From the NCBI RefSeq assembly GCF_009498035.1, contig NZ_CP034550.1:3596001-3660000 (forward strand): 64,000 bases of DNA, in the 5' to 3' direction. Positions within the stretch are counted from its first letter, which is position 1, and every line of letters begins with the position of its first letter. The position numbers and the translations under genes were made by a program. This DNA is from Saccharothrix syringae. GTDB lineage: Bacteria; Actinomycetota; Actinomycetes; Mycobacteriales; Pseudonocardiaceae. The notes beneath the pieces were generated by a model. The model ran no database searches. It was not told the origin of the DNA and saw only the letters and a list, made by a program, of their open reading frames with translations. Below, piece by piece: positions 32,593-41,063 of this stretch.

Positions 32593-34598
32593 CGGTCCTG
32601 CGCCCGCGGCCGGCGCCGACCCGTCCGGCGCCGGCCGCGTCGTCCCCGCTCACCAGGTCGCAGCGGTTGCTCGGGCGCGACTGGCGCCTCGCCGCGGTGT
32701 TCACCGGGCCGACGCTGCTGCTGGTCGCGGGCCTGATCCTGGTGCCGATCGCCGGCTCGGTGCTCACCAGCGCCACGGAGCGCCACGGTGCGGAGACGGT
32801 CTTCGTCGGGCTGGACAACTACACCGCCCTCGTCGACGACGCCGTGTTCCACAAGGGCGTGCTCAACTCGTTCGTCTTCACCGCGTACGCCGAGATCTTC
32901 AAGGTGACCCTCGGCCTCATCGCGGCGTTGATGCTGCACCACATGCGCCGCGGCCGGGCGGTCGTCGCCGGGGTGATCCTGCTGCCGTGGGTGGTGCCGA
33001 CGGTCGTCACGGCCTTCACCTGGCGGTCCCTGTTCGACCCGATCTTCGGCAGCGTCAACGTCCTGCTCACCGACTCCGGCATCGGGCCCGCCCTCGCCGC
33101 CGTCGGGCTCGTCGACTCCTGGCCCGCCGAGTGGCTGTCCGACCCCGCGCTCGCGATGCCGGCGGTCATCCTGGTCAACGTCTGGAAGGGCATCCCCTTC
33201 TTCGCGGTGACGTTCCTCGCCGGGCTCAAGGCCATCGACAGCGGTCTCCACGAGGCGGCGATCGTGGACGGCGCCTCGCCGTGGCAGCGCTTCCGGCACA
33301 TCACGCTGCCGGGCCTGCGCAACGTCATGATCGTGACGGTGCTGCTGTCGTCGATCTGGACGTTCAACAACTTCGACCTGATCTGGCTGATGACCCAGGG
33401 CGGACCGGGGGACGCCACCGCCCCGTACGTGATGGTGGCCTACTCGAAGGCCATCCAGCAGCTGCAGCTGGGCGCGGGCGCCGCGGTCACGCTGGTGATG
33501 CTCCCGATCATCGGCGTCCTCGTGGTGATCCTCGTGCGGATGATGCGACGCGGCGACCTGCCGGGCGCGGGCGACGCGGGGCGCAGGCGGCTGACCCCCG
33601 CCCAGCGCCGAGCGCTGCCGTGGGTGGTCGTGGCGGCCTCGGTGCTCGTGCTGGTCTGGGCGTCACCGCACATCGTGTGGAAGGCCGCGCTCGTGCTGGG
33701 CGTGTTCGTGGTGCTCGCGGCCGCCGTGGGACGGGTCGTCTCCGCGTTCGCCGCGCGGGGCAACCGGGTGGCCGCACGCCTGGTCGGCGGCGCGGGCTCG
33801 GGGGTCGCGCTCGTGGGCCTGCTGGGCTTCGTGCTCCTCCCGCTCTACTGGATGACGATCACGGCCTTCAAGTCCGACGACCAGATCGTCGCGCGCACCG
33901 ACGACCTCTGGCCGACCCCGTGGACCACCGAGCAGTTCACGAACCTGTTCACGGGCCGGGCGTTCGGCACCTGGTACGCCAACACGGTCCTGGTGTCGGC
34001 GGCGTCCACCGCGATCGCCCTGGTCTGCGCGGCGCCGGCCGGCTACGCGCTGGCGCGGCTGAGGTTCCGGGGCTCGGCGAGCTTCACGGTGACGATCCTG
34101 CTCACCTACGTGATGCCGGGTGCGCTGCTGTTCATCCCGCTGTACCAGGTGGTGAGCGGGATCGGGCTCAACGACTCGCCGTGGTCGCTCGTGCTCGCCT
34201 ACCCCACGTTCACCCTGCCGTTCGCGACGTGGCTGCTCGTGGGCTACTTCAAGTCGATCCCGGCCGACCTGGAGGAGGCCGCGCTGGTCGACGGCTGCAC
34301 GCGGTTCGGGGCGTTCACCCGGATCGTGCTGCCGCTGGCCAAGCCGGGCCTGCTCGCGGTCGCGCTGTTCACGCTCACCAACGCGTGGAACGAGTTCCTG
34401 TTCGCCTTCGTGTTCATCACCAAGGAGGACTACAAGACGCTGCCCGTCGGCATGCAGTCGATGATCTTCGGTGACGTGGTGCCGCAGGGGCAGTTGGCCG
34501 CGGCCTCGCTGCTGATCAGCGTGCCGGTCGTGGTCATGTACGGGTTCGGGCAGCGGTTCCTGACCGACGGCTTGACCGCGGGGGCCGTGAAGGGGTGA
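32589..34598 (+). CDS. Fused two-domain sugar ABC permease (MalF-MalG type)
   Basis: 669 residues, GTG start inside the binding-protein stop (GTGA). Residues about 35-320 are a complete MalF-like permease and about 385-665 a complete MalG-like one. Each carries its own EAA coupling loop: EAAIVDGASPWQRF...LPG at about 217-240 and EAALVDGCTRFGAF...LP at about 558-580. The linker (about 320-385) adds two hydrophobic helices (WVVVAASVLVLVWA, AALVLGVFVVLAAAVG). These subunits are normally two genes, so one polypeptide would form the whole channel. No ATPase gene is adjacent; a shared MsiK-type ATPase elsewhere is the usual solution. Confidence 0.9.
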   Translation: MTVLRPRPAPTRPAPAASSPLTRSQRLLGRDWRLAAVFTGPTLLLVAGLILVPIAGSVLTSATERHGAETVFVGLDNYTALVDDAVFHKGVLNSFVFTAYAEIFKVTLGLIAALMLHHMRRGRAVVAGVILLPWVVPTVVTAFTWRSLFDPIFGSVNVLLTDSGIGPALAAVGLVDSWPAEWLSDPALAMPAVILVNVWKGIPFFAVTFLAGLKAIDSGLHEAAIVDGASPWQRFRHITLPGLRNVMIVTVLLSSIWTFNNFDLIWLMTQGGPGDATAPYVMVAYSKAIQQLQLGAGAAVTLVMLPIIGVLVVILVRMMRRGDLPGAGDAGRRRLTPAQRRALPWVVVAASVLVLVWASPHIVWKAALVLGVFVVLAAAVGRVVSAFAARGNRVAARLVGGAGSGVALVGLLGFVLLPLYWMTITAFKSDDQIVARTDDLWPTPWTTEQFTNLFTGRAFGTWYANTVLVSAASTAIALVCAAPAGYALARLRFRGSASFTVTILLTYVMPGALLFIPLYQVVSGIGLNDSPWSLVLAYPTFTLPFATWLLVGYFKSIPADLEEAALVDGCTRFGAFTRIVLPLAKPGLLAVALFTLTNAWNEFLFAFVFITKEDYKTLPVGMQSMIFGDVVPQGQLAAASLLISVPVVVMYGFGQRFLTDGLTAGAVKG

Positions 34599-34606
34599 CC
34601 GCGCGG

Positions 34607-34625
34607 GGCGGCCGGTCCGGCCGCC
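34607..34625 (+). terminator. Hairpin after the importer genes
   Basis: GGCGGCCGG (34607-34615) and CCGGCCGCC (34617-34625) are complementary and lie nine bases after the permease stop. The position suits a terminator. The following bases to 34868 contain no supported gene. Confidence 0.45.
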
Positions 34626-34868
34626 GGCCGACCTGCGGATCGTCGTCCCGGTCTCCTCCGGGGGAGCGGCCTGACCGCTGGAGCGCGGCGAGCACCCCGG
34701 CCCGCGTCCCACCGGCGGTCGTCGACCGCGGGGTGGCGCCGGTGCGTCGCCGCGCGGGTTCGGGCTGCTCCAGGGTGTGCGGGTGTGCAGGCGGCGTGGT
34801 GTCCTCCCCGGTCCCGCGCCGGCGCGACAGCCCGACCGGTGGCTCCCCACCGGCCCGGTCGTGAGGGG

Positions 34869-36188
34869 TCAGCCGGTGTGGGGACCTCCGGTGTGCCGCG
34901 CTCGGGCGGGTCGGCGGTTGAGGTAGGCGGCCAGGCCGCCGAGTTCCTCGTTGGCGATGAACGCCGACCGCACGGTGAGGAGGGCTTCCTCGGCGTGGGC
35001 GTGGCAGCCCCAGGCCGCGTCGCCCCAGGCGTCGGCGACCTTGAGCTCGGCCGGTTCGGTGCACCCGTCGGCGCCGCCGAGCCGGCACTGCTCGGGGTGC
35101 GGCACGGCGGCCTGGGCGGCCGCGGCGGCGCGCATGCGGTCGGCCAGTTCCGCCGCGGCGGCGGCGCGCTGCTCCGCTTCGGCGCGCAGCTTCTGCTCCG
35201 CGCGCATCGCCCTGGTCAGCTCGGCGTGGGCCTGCTCGGCGCGGACCTCGGCGTCGCGGCGCGCCTGCTCGGTGTGGTGGCGTTCGATGGCCAGGGCCGC
35301 GGTGCCGGCGAAGACGCGGGCCAGGGCGAGGTCGAGCTCCTGCGGTGCGCGCGGGGTCCGGTGGTACATGGCGAAGGTGCCCAGCAGGCTCCCGTCGCGG
35401 GCCAGGATCGGGGTGGACCAGCAGGCGGCCACGCCGGCCTGCTCGGCCAGGTCGCGGAAGTCGTCCCAGAACGGGTCGGTGGCGATGTCGGTGACCACGA
35501 CCGGCTCCCGCCGGTGGGCGGCCGTGCCGCAGGAGCCGACGCCCTCGCCGGTGGCGATCCCGTCGATGGCCTGGTTGTAGAAGTCGGGCAGGCTGGGCGC
35601 GGCGCCGTGGCGCAGGTGCCGGCCGTCGGGGTCGGCGAGCAGGACGGAGACGAGCACCTCCCGCGGGGCCAGGTCCTCGATGCAGCGGGCCATCCCGTCG
35701 AGGACCTCGGCCAGGGGCGCCTGCCGGGCGATCTGCTCCAGCAGGGCGCGGTGCTCGGCCATCAGGTGCTGGGCGTGCTTGACCTGGGTGGTCTCCACGC
35801 CGATCACCCGGATGCCGACGACGTCGCCCCGGCCGTCGCGGCGCGGCTCGTAGGTGAAGTCGAAGAACGCCTCCCGGGCGTGCGGGCCGGTGTCGAGCAC
35901 CACCCGCACGTCGCGGCCGGTGTAGGGCTCACCGGTGCGGTAGACCTCGTCGAGCAGGGCGATGAAGCCCTGACCGGCCAGTTCGGGCATCAACTCGGCC
36001 AGCGGGACACCGGTGCGCGCCCGGTGCTCGCCGATGGTGGCGAGGAACGCCGGGTTCGCCGTCTCCACCACGTGCGCCGGCCCCGCCAGCGAGGCGAACA
36101 CCGCGATGGACTGCCCGAACAAGGCCCGCAGGTCCTCGTCGGCCGCGGATTCCGCGGTGAAGGGGTGCTGGTCTGACGCCGCTGTCAT
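34869..36188 (-). CDS. PAS-GAF sensor protein with C-terminal Cys/His module
   Basis: 439 residues. A PAS domain (about 20-140: FGQSIAVFASLAGPAHVVETANPAFL, AFFDFTYEPRRD) and a GAF domain (about 150-315: GVGSCGTAAHRREPVVVTDI, WSTPILARDGSLLGTFAMYHRTPR) are followed by a long Ala/Glu-rich coiled coil (about 318-372). A final module has CRLGGADGCTEPAEL then WGCHAHAEEAL, four possible Cys/His metal ligands. No kinase, GGDEF or phosphatase output is present, so the terminal module is probably the output or partner-docking part. Signals could be light, redox or small ligands. Role unknown. Confidence 0.8.
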   Translation of the reverse strand: MTAASDQHPFTAESAADEDLRALFGQSIAVFASLAGPAHVVETANPAFLATIGEHRARTGVPLAELMPELAGQGFIALLDEVYRTGEPYTGRDVRVVLDTGPHAREAFFDFTYEPRRDGRGDVVGIRVIGVETTQVKHAQHLMAEHRALLEQIARQAPLAEVLDGMARCIEDLAPREVLVSVLLADPDGRHLRHGAAPSLPDFYNQAIDGIATGEGVGSCGTAAHRREPVVVTDIATDPFWDDFRDLAEQAGVAACWSTPILARDGSLLGTFAMYHRTPRAPQELDLALARVFAGTAALAIERHHTEQARRDAEVRAEQAHAELTRAMRAEQKLRAEAEQRAAAAAELADRMRAAAAAQAAVPHPEQCRLGGADGCTEPAELKVADAWGDAAWGCHAHAEEALLTVRSAFIANEELGGLAAYLNRRPARARHTGGPHTG

Positions 36189-36266
36189 CGTGTGGCCCGC
36201 TCCTCGTCCGTGGCGCCCATGGTAACGCCCGGGACGCGCCGAGGTGCGCCGGCGGCCTCGCCGGGT

Positions 36267-36284
36267 GGCACGCGGCCGCGTGCC
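36267..36284 (-). terminator. Palindromic hairpin closing the ectoine-type gene set
   Basis: GGCACGCGG (36267-36275) is followed directly by its complement CCGCGTGCC (36276-36284), 13 bases beyond the ferredoxin-reductase stop codon. Position and GC content fit a terminator for the long leftward operon. Confidence 0.5.
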
Positions 36285-36297
36285 GGTCCGCCGGGGC

Positions 36298-37491
36298 TCA
36301 GCCCGCGGCCACGGCGCCGGCCGGGTCCGCCTTCAACGACCTCAGGAGCTCGATGTACGTGCTGTTGAACCGGGCGCCCTCGTCCAGGTAGGCCACCCCG
36401 ACCGCGACACCCCCGCGGAGGAACCTCACGAGCACCCCGCGGTCCGGGTGGTCCGGATCCCCGCGGACGACCTCCGCGGCGTCCGACGCCTTCGGGTTGC
36501 CGGCGACCTGGATGCGCAGGCCGAACACCTCACTGGTCGTGTTCGGGAAGTACCCGAGCCGGGGTTTCCCCGCACCGCGACCCAGGGACGCCGCCAAGGA
36601 CCTGCCCGCGAGGTCGCCGGTGTCGATCGCGTTCTTCCACAACTCGATGCGCGTGAGGCGTCCCGCCGCCCACGGGTCGGGGTAGCGGGCGACGTCCCCG
36701 GCCGCGAACACGTCCTCGTGCCCCGGGACGCGCATGCGTGCGTCGACGCGCACCCCGTCGGACAGGTCCAGGCCGTTCCCGCGCAGCCATTCCGTGTTGG
36801 GCACGCTGCCGATCGCTTCGACGAACAGGGACCGGTCCGGCGAGGGCTCCGGGTCGCCCGGCAGGAACGTCACGCCGTGCCGGGCGAACCAGCGCCGGAG
36901 GGCGATCGAGATGCGCTTCCCCAGCAGGCCCCGGAACGGCCCGCGGCGCGGCGATTCCAGCATGACGACTTCACAACCGTACTTCCCGGCCAGCGACGCG
37001 AGTTCGCAGGCGACGAACCCGGCGCCCGCTATCGTGACCTTCCCGCTCGCCCGGAGTTCGTCGTGGATGTGCTGCGCGTCGTCCAGCCCGCGCAAGGTCC
37101 TGCGCGGGTGGGACCCGCCGCTGCCCCCGGTCGAGGTGCGCGCGCGTACGCCCGAGGCGATCACCAGGCCGTCGTAGTCGAACGTTTCGCCCGTGCTCAG
37201 GTGCAGCACCTTGTCGCGCAAGTCCGCGGTGTCGACCCCGGTGCCGAGGCGCCAGGTCAGGGCGTCGTCGTCGAGCCCGGCGACCTCCAGGTCCTCGGCC
37301 ATCGCCGTGCCGGGGGCGCCCGGCGGCGGGTACGGCCTCTTGGTCAGGCCCGGCCGGTTGTAGGTGCGGTGGGCCTCGTCGCCGAAGATGACGACCTCGG
37401 CGTCGACCCCGCACGTGAGCAGCGCCTTGGCCGCCCGCAGCCCGGCTATGCCGGAACCGACCACGCCGATGGTCCTCCCCCCGTCAGCCAT
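36298..37491 (-). CDS. Ferredoxin reductase (FAD, NAD(P)H)
   Basis: 397 residues from ATG 37491. An FAD-binding fold opens the protein (IGVVGSGIAGLRAAKALL), followed by TYNRPGLTKRPYPP, a second dinucleotide fold (VTIAGAGFVACELASLAGKYG) and the FAD-closing motif DVFAAGDVARYPDPW. This is the rhodocoxin/putidaredoxin-reductase type that feeds electrons to small ferredoxins. The start overlaps the ferredoxin gene by eight bases, and the P450 gene is immediately before that, so the three make a complete electron chain: NAD(P)H, reductase, ferredoxin, P450. Confidence 0.93.
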   Translation of the reverse strand: MADGGRTIGVVGSGIAGLRAAKALLTCGVDAEVVIFGDEAHRTYNRPGLTKRPYPPPGAPGTAMAEDLEVAGLDDDALTWRLGTGVDTADLRDKVLHLSTGETFDYDGLVIASGVRARTSTGGSGGSHPRRTLRGLDDAQHIHDELRASGKVTIAGAGFVACELASLAGKYGCEVVMLESPRRGPFRGLLGKRISIALRRWFARHGVTFLPGDPEPSPDRSLFVEAIGSVPNTEWLRGNGLDLSDGVRVDARMRVPGHEDVFAAGDVARYPDPWAAGRLTRIELWKNAIDTGDLAGRSLAASLGRGAGKPRLGYFPNTTSEVFGLRIQVAGNPKASDAAEVVRGDPDHPDRGVLVRFLRGGVAVGVAYLDEGARFNSTYIELLRSLKADPAGAVAAG

Positions 37492-37678
37492 CGCTGTCCA
37501 GGGTGATGGCCTGCACGGGGCAGGAGTCCACGGCGTCCTCGATGTCGGACGCGTCCTCGTCGTCGAACGACTCGCGGTACCGGAGCTCCCCGTCGGCGTC
37601 GAGCTCGAAGTTGGTCGGGGCCGAGATCGCGCACTGCCCGTGGTTCTGGCACCGGACCCGGTCAACAAGGATCCTCAC
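37484..37678 (-). CDS. [3Fe-4S]-type ferredoxin
   Basis: 64 residues from GTG 37678. The cluster motif is Cys10-QNHGQ-Cys16 with a distal DSCPVQAI (Cys-Pro). The slot that would hold a fourth Cys in a 4Fe-4S protein is missing, as in the ferredoxins that serve actinobacterial P450s. The centre of the protein is strongly acidic (FDDEDASDIEDAV), giving a docking face. It sits between the P450 gene (26 bases after its stop) and its reductase (8-base overlap). Confidence 0.93.
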   Translation of the reverse strand: MRILVDRVRCQNHGQCAISAPTNFELDADGELRYRESFDDEDASDIEDAVDSCPVQAITLDSDG

Positions 37679-37703
37679 GACTTCCTCCAGGTGTGGACGT
37701 GGT

Positions 37704-38909
37704 TCAGGGACGTCGAGTGAACGTGATCGGCAACGTGTTCGCGCCGGTGTTCCCGGAGTCGGGCAGCCACTCGGCGTCCTCGCCCACGCGCAGGTCGGTC
37801 AGCCGGGTCGACAGCGCCGAGACCGCCACGTCGATGTCCGCCCTGGCGACGAAGTGACCCAGGCAGTGGTGCATGCCGCCGCCGAACGCGAGGTGGGGCG
37901 AGCGGTCGGCGTCGAGGTCGATCCGGTCCGGGTCGTCGTACTCGGCGGGATCGGTGCCCGACGAGAGGGTGAGCAGGTGGATCGTCGTGCCCTTCTCGAT
38001 GGTGCGCTCCCGGTACCGGAACGTCTCCCCCGCCTCGCGCGAGACCCACCGGGCGATCGGGTTGACGCGAAGGGCTTCTTCGGCCGCCTTCGCGGCGTAG
38101 CGGTCCGGGTCCGCCGCCAGCTTCTCCCACTGGTCCGGCTGCTCCGAGAACGAGGCGACGGTCAGCACCAGCTGGTTCCGCGTCGTGTCGATCCCGGCGA
38201 AGACGAGCAGGATGATGAGGTTGATCAGCTCCTGGTCCGAGAGCCTGCCGTCGTCCTCGTCCCGCGCACCCACCAGGGCGCTCAGGATGTCGTCCCGGGG
38301 CGACCGCCTCCTGGCGGCCACCAGGGACTCGGCGTACCGGGTCAGCTCGGCGACGGCGTCGTCGATCCGCGCGATGTTCTCCTTGATGGTGATGCCGATC
38401 CCGAGCCCGATGGTGGAGGAGAGCTGGTAGACCTCCTCCCAGTCGTGCTCGTCGATGCCCAGCATCATGCACAGGACCCTGGTCGAGTACGGTGCCGCGA
38501 AGCGACCGGCGAACTCGGTCCGCCCGTCGTCGACCCACTCGTCGACCAGGCTGTCCGCCAGGGCCCGGAAGCGGGGGCGCAGCGGTTCGATGCGGCGCGG
38601 CGAGAACGCCGGGTTGACCAGGCGCCGGATCCGGTTGTGCTCGTCACCCTCCAGCACGAGCAGGGTCTTCCTCCACCAGCGGTCGTAGAGCCCGTCGACC
38701 ACGCCGTGGTGCGCGGGCCACTTGGCCGACCCCTGCGTCAGGTGGGGGTTCTTCAGGAGGAGTTTGCAGTCCTCGTAGGTGAGGACGGCGATGCCCCAGT
38801 CGGTTCGCGCGTACCAGTGGTCGGCCCGCGCCCTCCGCATCTCCCGCGAGTTCATGCGGAAGCGTTCGGAACTGATGTCGAGGTGCGGCACTGCGAGCTG
38901 CTGCGTCAT
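37704..38909 (-). CDS. Cytochrome P450
   Basis: 401 residues from ATG 38909 (GGAAG upstream; a GTG at 38918 is the alternative). All core motifs are present: I-helix AGIDTT (238-243), K-helix Glu278-x-x-Arg281, and heme loop FGGGMHHCLG with ligand Cys349. It is a soluble bacterial P450 that takes electrons from the ferredoxin encoded next. Its place after EctA, EctB and the ACP genes suggests it oxidises the product of that pathway, for example hydroxylating or desaturating a diaminobutyrate-derived intermediate. The substrate is unknown. Confidence 0.93.
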   Translation of the reverse strand: MTQQLAVPHLDISSERFRMNSREMRRARADHWYARTDWGIAVLTYEDCKLLLKNPHLTQGSAKWPAHHGVVDGLYDRWWRKTLLVLEGDEHNRIRRLVNPAFSPRRIEPLRPRFRALADSLVDEWVDDGRTEFAGRFAAPYSTRVLCMMLGIDEHDWEEVYQLSSTIGLGIGITIKENIARIDDAVAELTRYAESLVAARRRSPRDDILSALVGARDEDDGRLSDQELINLIILLVFAGIDTTRNQLVLTVASFSEQPDQWEKLAADPDRYAAKAAEEALRVNPIARWVSREAGETFRYRERTIEKGTTIHLLTLSSGTDPAEYDDPDRIDLDADRSPHLAFGGGMHHCLGHFVARADIDVAVSALSTRLTDLRVGEDAEWLPDSGNTGANTLPITFTRRP

Positions 38910-38952
38910 GGTGACCACTTCCGATCGTCGAGTGGTGTCCGGCGGGTCGGCC

Positions 38953-39492
38953 TCAACCGGCGGTCAACGGGCCGATGCGGTAGAGGACTTCGTCGTGGTG
39001 GCCGTCCGGGAAGAGGCTGCCGGGGAAGAGCACGCCGGTCTCGACGCGGGCCGAGTGCTTCTTGGCGAACTGCTTGAGCACCATGAGGATCGCCTTGTTC
39101 TCGGCGGAGACCGTGGCCTCGACGTACCGGGCGCCCCCGGCCACCTGCCGGTCGGCCGCGGCCTGGAAGAGCTTCACCCCGAGGAACGGGATGCCGTGGC
39201 GCGGGTTGACGGCGGTCTGCCAGACGAAGTAGGTCTCGGGCTCGTCGGGGCGGCGGTAGCCGGTGAGGAAGCCGACGAGCTCGTCGTCCGCGGTCGCGAC
39301 CAGCGAACCGCCGGCGAAGTCCCGGAACCACAGCGCGTAGCAGTAGGCGCTGTTGGTGTCCAGGCCGGGGGTGTTCTCGACCAGCTTCCACACGGCCGGG
39401 CCGTCCTCGGGCACCGGTGTCCGGAAGACCGCGCGCCCCTTCGCGGCGGTGCCCCGGTCCGCGCCGGCACCGGGTGCGGTGGTGGTCGTCAT
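38953..39492 (-). CDS. ectA: L-2,4-diaminobutyrate acetyltransferase
   Basis: 179 residues from ATG 39492. A GNAT fold of the EctA type: VFRTPVPEDGPAVWKLVENT, LDTNSAYCYALWFRDFA (substrate-binding loop), ETYFVWQTAVNPRHGIPFLG, YVEATVSAENKAIL and the closing FPDGHHDEVLYRIGPL. EctA transfers acetyl from acetyl-CoA to the 4-amino group of L-2,4-diaminobutyrate. It follows ectB by 11 bases. The acetyl-CoA loop (HGIPFLGVKLF) departs from the usual arginine-glycine-rich form, which may reduce or change acyl-CoA use. No ectoine synthase gene follows, so the N-acetyl product presumably enters a different pathway. Confidence 0.88.
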   Translation of the reverse strand: MTTTTAPGAGADRGTAAKGRAVFRTPVPEDGPAVWKLVENTPGLDTNSAYCYALWFRDFAGGSLVATADDELVGFLTGYRRPDEPETYFVWQTAVNPRHGIPFLGVKLFQAAADRQVAGGARYVEATVSAENKAILMVLKQFAKKHSARVETGVLFPGSLFPDGHHDEVLYRIGPLTAG

Positions 39493-39503
39493 CGTCGGCC
39501 TCC

Positions 39504-40766
39504 TCATGCCGTTTCGTGGACGGCGCGTTGTGCGATGCGCAGCCCGTGGTCGAGTTCGTCGGTGGTGACGGTCAGCGGGGGCATCAGCTTGACCACCTGG
39601 CAGTGCGCCCCGGAGGTCTCGAAGAGGAGCCCGAGCTCGAAGGCCCGCCGCGCGGCGCGGCCGGCGTGCCGGGGGTCGGCGAGCTCCAGGCCCCACACCA
39701 TCCCGCGGCCGCGGTAGGCGGACCCGCTGTGGTGCGCGGCGGTGTCGCGCAGCGCGGCTTCGATGGTCTGGGCGTGCGCCCGGGTCTGCCGCGCGAGCGC
39801 GTCGTCCGACCAGTAGGTGTCGAGGGCGGCGGCCGCGGTGACGAACGCGGGGTTGTTGCCGCGGAACGTGCCGTTGTGCTCGCCCGGCTCCCAGACGTCC
39901 AGTTCCGGTCGGAACAGGCACAGCGACAGGGGCAGCCCGTAGCCGCTGATGGACTTCGAGACGGTGACGATGTCCGGGGTTATGCCGGCCTCCTCGAAGG
40001 AGAAGAACGCCCCGGTCCGGCCGCAGCCCATCTGGATGTCGTCGACGATCAGCAGCATGTCGTGCCGCCGGCAGAGCCGGGCGAGGGCGCGCAGCCACTC
40101 CGGGCGGGCCACGTTGACGCCGCCCTCGCCCTGGACCGTCTCCACGATCACCGCGGCCGGCTGGTCCAACCCGGACCCGCGGTCCCCGAGCAGCCGCTCG
40201 AACCACAGGAAGTCGGGTGTCTTCCCGTCCATGTAGTGGTCGTAGGGCATCGTCGTGGTGTGCCCGAGCGGGACACCGGCACCGGCCCGCTTGAAGGCGT
40301 TGCCGGTGACCGCCAGGGAGCCCAGCGACATGCCGTGGAAGGCATTGGTGAACGAGACGATCGTCCCGCGCCCCTTGACCTTGCGCGCCAGCTTGAGGGC
40401 GGCTTCGACGGCGTTGGTGCCCGTCGGGCCGGGGAACATGACCTTGTAGGGCAGCTCCCGCGGGCGCAGCACGAGGTCCCGGAAGGTCTCCAGGAAGCCG
40501 CGCTTGGCGCGGGTGGACATGTCCAGGCCGTGGGTGACGCCGTCGCGCTCCAGGTAGTCGAGCAGGGCGCGCTTGAGCGGTGGCGGGTTGTGGCCGTAGT
40601 TGAGCGAGCCCGCACCGGCGAAGAAGTCCAGGTAGCTGGTGCCGTGCTCGTCGACCATCCAGCTGCCCCGGGCCCGCTCGAAGACGGTCGGCCAGCCGCG
40701 GCAGTAGCTGCGCACCTCCGACTCCAGCGCCTCGAAGACGCCGAGCCCGGGCGGGGTGATCGTCAC
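39504..40766 (-). CDS. ectB: L-2,4-diaminobutyrate:2-oxoglutarate aminotransferase
   Basis: 420 residues, GTG start 40766 overlapping the ACP stop by four bases. The sequence is classic EctB throughout: FEALESEVRSYCRGWPTVF, YLDFFAGAGSLNYGHN, VMFPGPTGTNAVEAALKL, IVETVQGEGG, IVDDIQMGCGRTG and the PLP lysine in TVSKSISGYG, ending with EHNGTFRGNNPAFV. It converts aspartate 4-semialdehyde and glutamate into L-2,4-diaminobutyrate in the cytosol. A dedicated aspartokinase in the same gene set should raise the semialdehyde supply. Confidence 0.95.
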   Translation of the reverse strand: MTITPPGLGVFEALESEVRSYCRGWPTVFERARGSWMVDEHGTSYLDFFAGAGSLNYGHNPPPLKRALLDYLERDGVTHGLDMSTRAKRGFLETFRDLVLRPRELPYKVMFPGPTGTNAVEAALKLARKVKGRGTIVSFTNAFHGMSLGSLAVTGNAFKRAGAGVPLGHTTTMPYDHYMDGKTPDFLWFERLLGDRGSGLDQPAAVIVETVQGEGGVNVARPEWLRALARLCRRHDMLLIVDDIQMGCGRTGAFFSFEEAGITPDIVTVSKSISGYGLPLSLCLFRPELDVWEPGEHNGTFRGNNPAFVTAAAALDTYWSDDALARQTRAHAQTIEAALRDTAAHHSGSAYRGRGMVWGLELADPRHAGRAARRAFELGLLFETSGAHCQVVKLMPPLTVTTDELDHGLRIAQRAVHETA

Positions 40767-41029
40767 GACGCGGCCCGCGCCGTGCTCAGCGAGGAGAGGA
40801 CGAACGTGGTGAAGGTGTCCACCGAGACGAAGTCGTCGGCGTCGAGGTCCTCCGGGTCGACGACCAGGCCGAGGGAGTCCTCCAGGGCCATCAGCATCTC
40901 CAGCATCGTGGTGGAGTCCAGGTGCAGGTCGTCGAAGAGCCTGACGTGGCCGTCGAGCCCGGTGACGGGCCGCTCCAGCACCTCGGTCAGGGCCTGCTCC
41001 AGCGCGGAGACGACGGTGTTGCGGTCCAT
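40763..41029 (-). CDS. Free-standing acyl carrier protein
   Basis: 88 residues. An acidic four-helix carrier protein with the phosphopantetheine serine in DDLHLDSTTMLEM (Ser39), then LGLVVDPEDLDADDF. It is flanked by an AMP-forming ligase and by EctB, and the same operon encodes a fused phosphopantetheinyl transferase. It is therefore likely to carry an amino acid or other small acyl group as a thioester through tailoring steps, in the way of BtrI-type carriers, rather than serve in fatty acid synthesis. Confidence 0.9.
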   Translation of the reverse strand: MDRNTVVSALEQALTEVLERPVTGLDGHVRLFDDLHLDSTTMLEMLMALEDSLGLVVDPEDLDADDFVSVDTFTTFVLSSLSTARAAS

Positions 41030-41063
41030 GGCGTGTCCAATCGGGTGGTGGGTGGGAGAGCGG

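Noticed and set aside
38953..40766. Complete ectoine biosynthesis locus
   Set aside because: Only EctA and EctB are present. No ectoine synthase or hydroxylase could be found on either strand of the window.
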